DNA of 64,000 nucleotides from assembly GCF_009733815.1 (NCBI RefSeq), contig NZ_WNXY01000008.1, positions 186,001 to 250,000 on the forward strand. Reading direction: 5' to 3'. Source of the DNA: Pseudactinotalea suaedae. Its GTDB lineage: Bacteria > Actinomycetota > Actinomycetes > Actinomycetales > Beutenbergiaceae. The first letter of the stretch is position 1; the number at the start of each line of letters is the position of its first letter. The position numbers and the translations under genes are program-made. The notes beneath the pieces are model-generated. The model saw only the letters and a list, made by a program, of their open reading frames with translations. It had not been told where the DNA came from and did not search any database. Positions 62,353-64,000 of the stretch are shown one piece after another.

Positions 62353-62446
62353 CCCCCGCCGGTGCAGGTCTGCGATGCCCCGCGATGCCCCCCACGCGAC
62401 GCGACGCGACGCCCCGCGACGCCCCGCGATGCCCCCATCCGGCGGT

Positions 62447-62489
62447 TCGAGGTAATCGACGGCCACCGGAAGGCGGCGGAATACCTCGA
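62447..62489. repeat. 43-nt hairpin repeat, copy 2
   Basis: Same 43-nt length. Outer arms TCGAGGTA/TACCTCGA are intact; the core is GCCACC-GGAA-GGCGGC. Confidence 0.85.
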
Positions 62490-62557
62490 ACCCAGCGGAC
62501 TCCGGCGGACTCCGGCGCGCTTCGCAGCTCGCGGCGGCCCCCGCGGCTCCGATCGCA

Positions 62558-62600
62558 TCGAGGTAATCAACGGCCGCCAGAAGGTGCCGCAATACCTCGA
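62558..62600. repeat. 43-nt hairpin repeat, copy 3
   Basis: Outer arms TCGAGGTA/TACCTCGA intact; the core reads GCCGCC-AGAA-GGTGCC. Confidence 0.85.
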
Positions 62601-62632
62601 CCGCGGCAGCGCGTCCCCGCCGTCGAGCTGGG

Positions 62633-62675
62633 TCGAGGTAAAGGGCAACCACGGCGAGGTGGCGGATTACCTCGA
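62633..62675. repeat. 43-nt hairpin repeat, copy 4
   Basis: Outer arms TCGAGGTA/TACCTCGA intact; the core reads AACCAC-GGCGAG-GTGGC. It is the copy nearest fhaA. Confidence 0.85.
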
Positions 62676-62885
62676 ACCGGCGGAGGTGGGGGTGGGGTGG
62701 AGGTGGGGGTGGAGGGTCGGGGTGGGGGTGGCGCCGCCGTTCACACCGCGGCCACCGGTCATCCCCTGTCCCTCCGCCGTGCCTCCCGGTGGCGAACCGA
62801 TTCCCCGCTTACGATGAGCGTGCACACGTGTGTGCGCAGCCGTCGTGGCTCGCGCGGGCCAGCGAAGCGGAAGGAGGGGCGCCAC

Positions 62886-63584
62886 ATGGGGGTTCTCGAC
62901 AGGTTCGAGAAGGGTGTCGAGCGCGCCCTCAGCAACACGTTCTCCAAGGCGTTCAAGCCGGACCTGAAGCCGGTGGACATCGCCGCGGCCATCCGCCGCG
63001 ACATGGACGAGCGCACCGCAGCCCTGTCCCGCGGCCGCACCGTGGTGCCGAACACGTTCACCGTGGAGCTGGGACCGACCGAGTTCGACCAGATCCAGGA
63101 CTGGGGCGCGGACGCCCTGGCCGAGGAGATGGTCGCCGCCGCCGAGGACCACGCGCGCGAGCAGGGGTATGTGTTCGTGGGCCCGGTCGAGGTCACGTTC
63201 ACCGAGACCGAGGAGCCGACCGGCTCCTTCCGCGTCCGGTCCTCCTCCCGCCGCGGCGCCGTGGCGCCGGCCACCGGCAGCGCCCCGAGCCGCCGCCACC
63301 CGATCCTCGACATCGACGGCCAGCGCTACCTGCTCACCGGCCCGGTCACGGTCATCGGCCGCGGCAGCGAGGCCGACATCATCGTCGACGACACCGGCGT
63401 CTCCCGCCGCCACCTCGAGATCCGCGTCACCCCGGACGGCGTCATCGCCTCGGACATGGGCTCGACCAACGGCACCTTCGTGGAGGGCCACCGCGTCCCG
63501 GCCGCCACGCTGGTGGACGGCAACACCCTCACGATCGGCCGCACCCGCATCATGTTCTGGACCGGGACCGACGATTCGGAGTGA
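62886..63584 (+). CDS. fhaA: FhaA: DUF3662 and FHA domain protein
   Basis: A 232-residue protein. Residues 1-115 (GVLDRFEKGVERALSNTFSKAFKPDLKPVDIAAAI) are the DUF3662 domain that defines FhaA. The C-terminal FHA domain has VIGRGSEADIIVDDTGVSRRHLEI and GSTNGTFVEG, for phosphothreonine binding. In actinobacteria FhaA is phosphorylated by PknB and takes part in cell-wall synthesis (with MviN/PstP). The ATG at 62886 follows an AAGGAGGGG ribosome site. The linker between the domains is shorter than in mycobacteria. It is followed after 21 nt by fhaB. Confidence 0.93.
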   Translation: MGVLDRFEKGVERALSNTFSKAFKPDLKPVDIAAAIRRDMDERTAALSRGRTVVPNTFTVELGPTEFDQIQDWGADALAEEMVAAAEDHAREQGYVFVGPVEVTFTETEEPTGSFRVRSSSRRGAVAPATGSAPSRRHPILDIDGQRYLLTGPVTVIGRGSEADIIVDDTGVSRRHLEIRVTPDGVIASDMGSTNGTFVEGHRVPAATLVDGNTLTIGRTRIMFWTGTDDSE

Positions 63585-63605
63585 TCACGTGATGGAGGCG
63601 ATCGC

Positions 63606-64000
63606 GTGAGCGAGCTGGTTGTCACGCTGATCCGGCTGGGCTACCTGGTGCTGCTGTGGCTGCTGGTGCTCGCCGCCATCGGCGTGCTCCGCCGCGACAT
63701 CTCGGGCACGCGGGTGCTCGCGCGCGGCAGCCTCATGGGTCGCTCGAGCGCCAAGGCCGCGCCCGACGGCGGAGCCGCCCCTGGGCGGGGAGCGCGCGCC
63801 AAGCGCGGCGCCCCCACGCGCCTGGTCGTCACCGCGGGCCCGCTCAACGGGACGACGCTGCGCCTGGGTGAGAACTCGATCCTGCTGGGCCGGGCGCCGT
63901 CGTCGACCCTCGTCCTCGACGACGACTACTCCTCCACCCGGCACGCGCGGATCTTCCCCGCCGACGGCGGTTGGTACGTGGAGGACCTCGGCTCCACCAA
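63606..64000 (+). CDS. fhaB: FhaB: membrane-anchored FHA domain protein, 3' end outside window
   Basis: The frame opens at GTG 63606 and is still open at the window edge (131 codons). It begins with a hydrophobic helix (LIRLGYLVLLWLLVLAAIGVLRR) that anchors it, then a basic linker, then an FHA domain with ILLGRAPSSTLVLDDDYSSTRHARIF. This matches FhaB (FipA), a partner of FtsZ/FtsQ and PknB substrate in actinobacteria. pstP, rodA, pbpA and pknB would be expected further right. Confidence 0.9.
   Translation, partial: MSELVVTLIRLGYLVLLWLLVLAAIGVLRRDISGTRVLARGSLMGRSSAKAAPDGGAAPGRGARAKRGAPTRLVVTAGPLNGTTLRLGENSILLGRAPSSTLVLDDDYSSTRHARIFPADGGWYVEDLGST

Noticed and set aside
62310-62675. CRISPR array
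   Set aside because: Repeats are palindromic with diverging cores and spacer lengths of 94, 68 and 32 nt; no cas genes are present.

Overview
The window is about 64 kb of very GC-rich, densely coding DNA with short intergenic gaps, many ATGA/GTGA stop-start overlaps and frequent GTG starts. Together with the fhaA-fhaB pair beside a tRNA-Leu(CAG) at the right end, LPxTG and SipW-type surface proteins, DUF1206 and a Tox-REase-5 effector on a WXG-like secretion scaffold, this points to a high-GC actinomycete, probably of the Micrococcales. The genus cannot be named from the sequence. The fha genes normally belong to the fhaA-fhaB-pstP-rodA-pbpA-pknA/B cluster near oriC, so the right end is probably origin-proximal.

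Layout. 1-10.2 kb: three very large, translationally coupled genes of unknown function; the third ends in a phospholipase-D-like fold whose catalytic His and Lys are replaced. 10.4-15.6 kb: a VOC protein, then a five-gene minus-strand operon with a NitT/TauT-type ABC importer, an SDR and a flavin monooxygenase. 15.9-19.2 kb: a WXG-like partner, a polymorphic toxin with a Tox-REase-5-like tip, and its Imm52-like immunity protein. 19.2-20.3 kb: a HEPN-MNT module. 20.4-23.2 kb: an APH-family kinase, DUF1206, an unknown protein and two 66-nt palindromic repeats. 23.2-33.6 kb: a dipeptide-type ABC importer with amidohydrolase and MFS exporter, divergent from a YheO-type regulator and a PatB/MalY C-S lyase. 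33.6-44.3 kb: a carbohydrate locus with SDR, two ADP-dependent-type sugar kinases, two class II aldolases and an ABC sugar importer, divergent from a DeoR regulator and a cysteine-type sulfatase.

44.5-53 kb: a membrane protein with a cytosolic TIR-like region, a lipid kinase, a SipW surface-protein module with its own signal peptidase, a formylglycine-generating enzyme that would activate the sulfatase, and a secreted M23/FG-GAP protein. 53-57.2 kb: TetR, a frameshifted zinc alcohol dehydrogenase, YCII, DinB, AraC and a RibD-type reductase. 57.3-59.8 kb: an islet with a second HEPN-MNT module, bounded by a 26-bp repeat of the tRNA-Leu 3' end. 59.9-64 kb: a lipoprotein, pyruvate:quinone oxidoreductase (poxB), four copies of a 43-nt hairpin repeat, then fhaA and the start of fhaB.

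The most promising unexplained systems are the sulfatase / twin ADP-type kinase / twin aldolase locus, the giant three-gene operon, the 43-nt hairpin array and the paired HEPN-MNT modules with look-alike operators.
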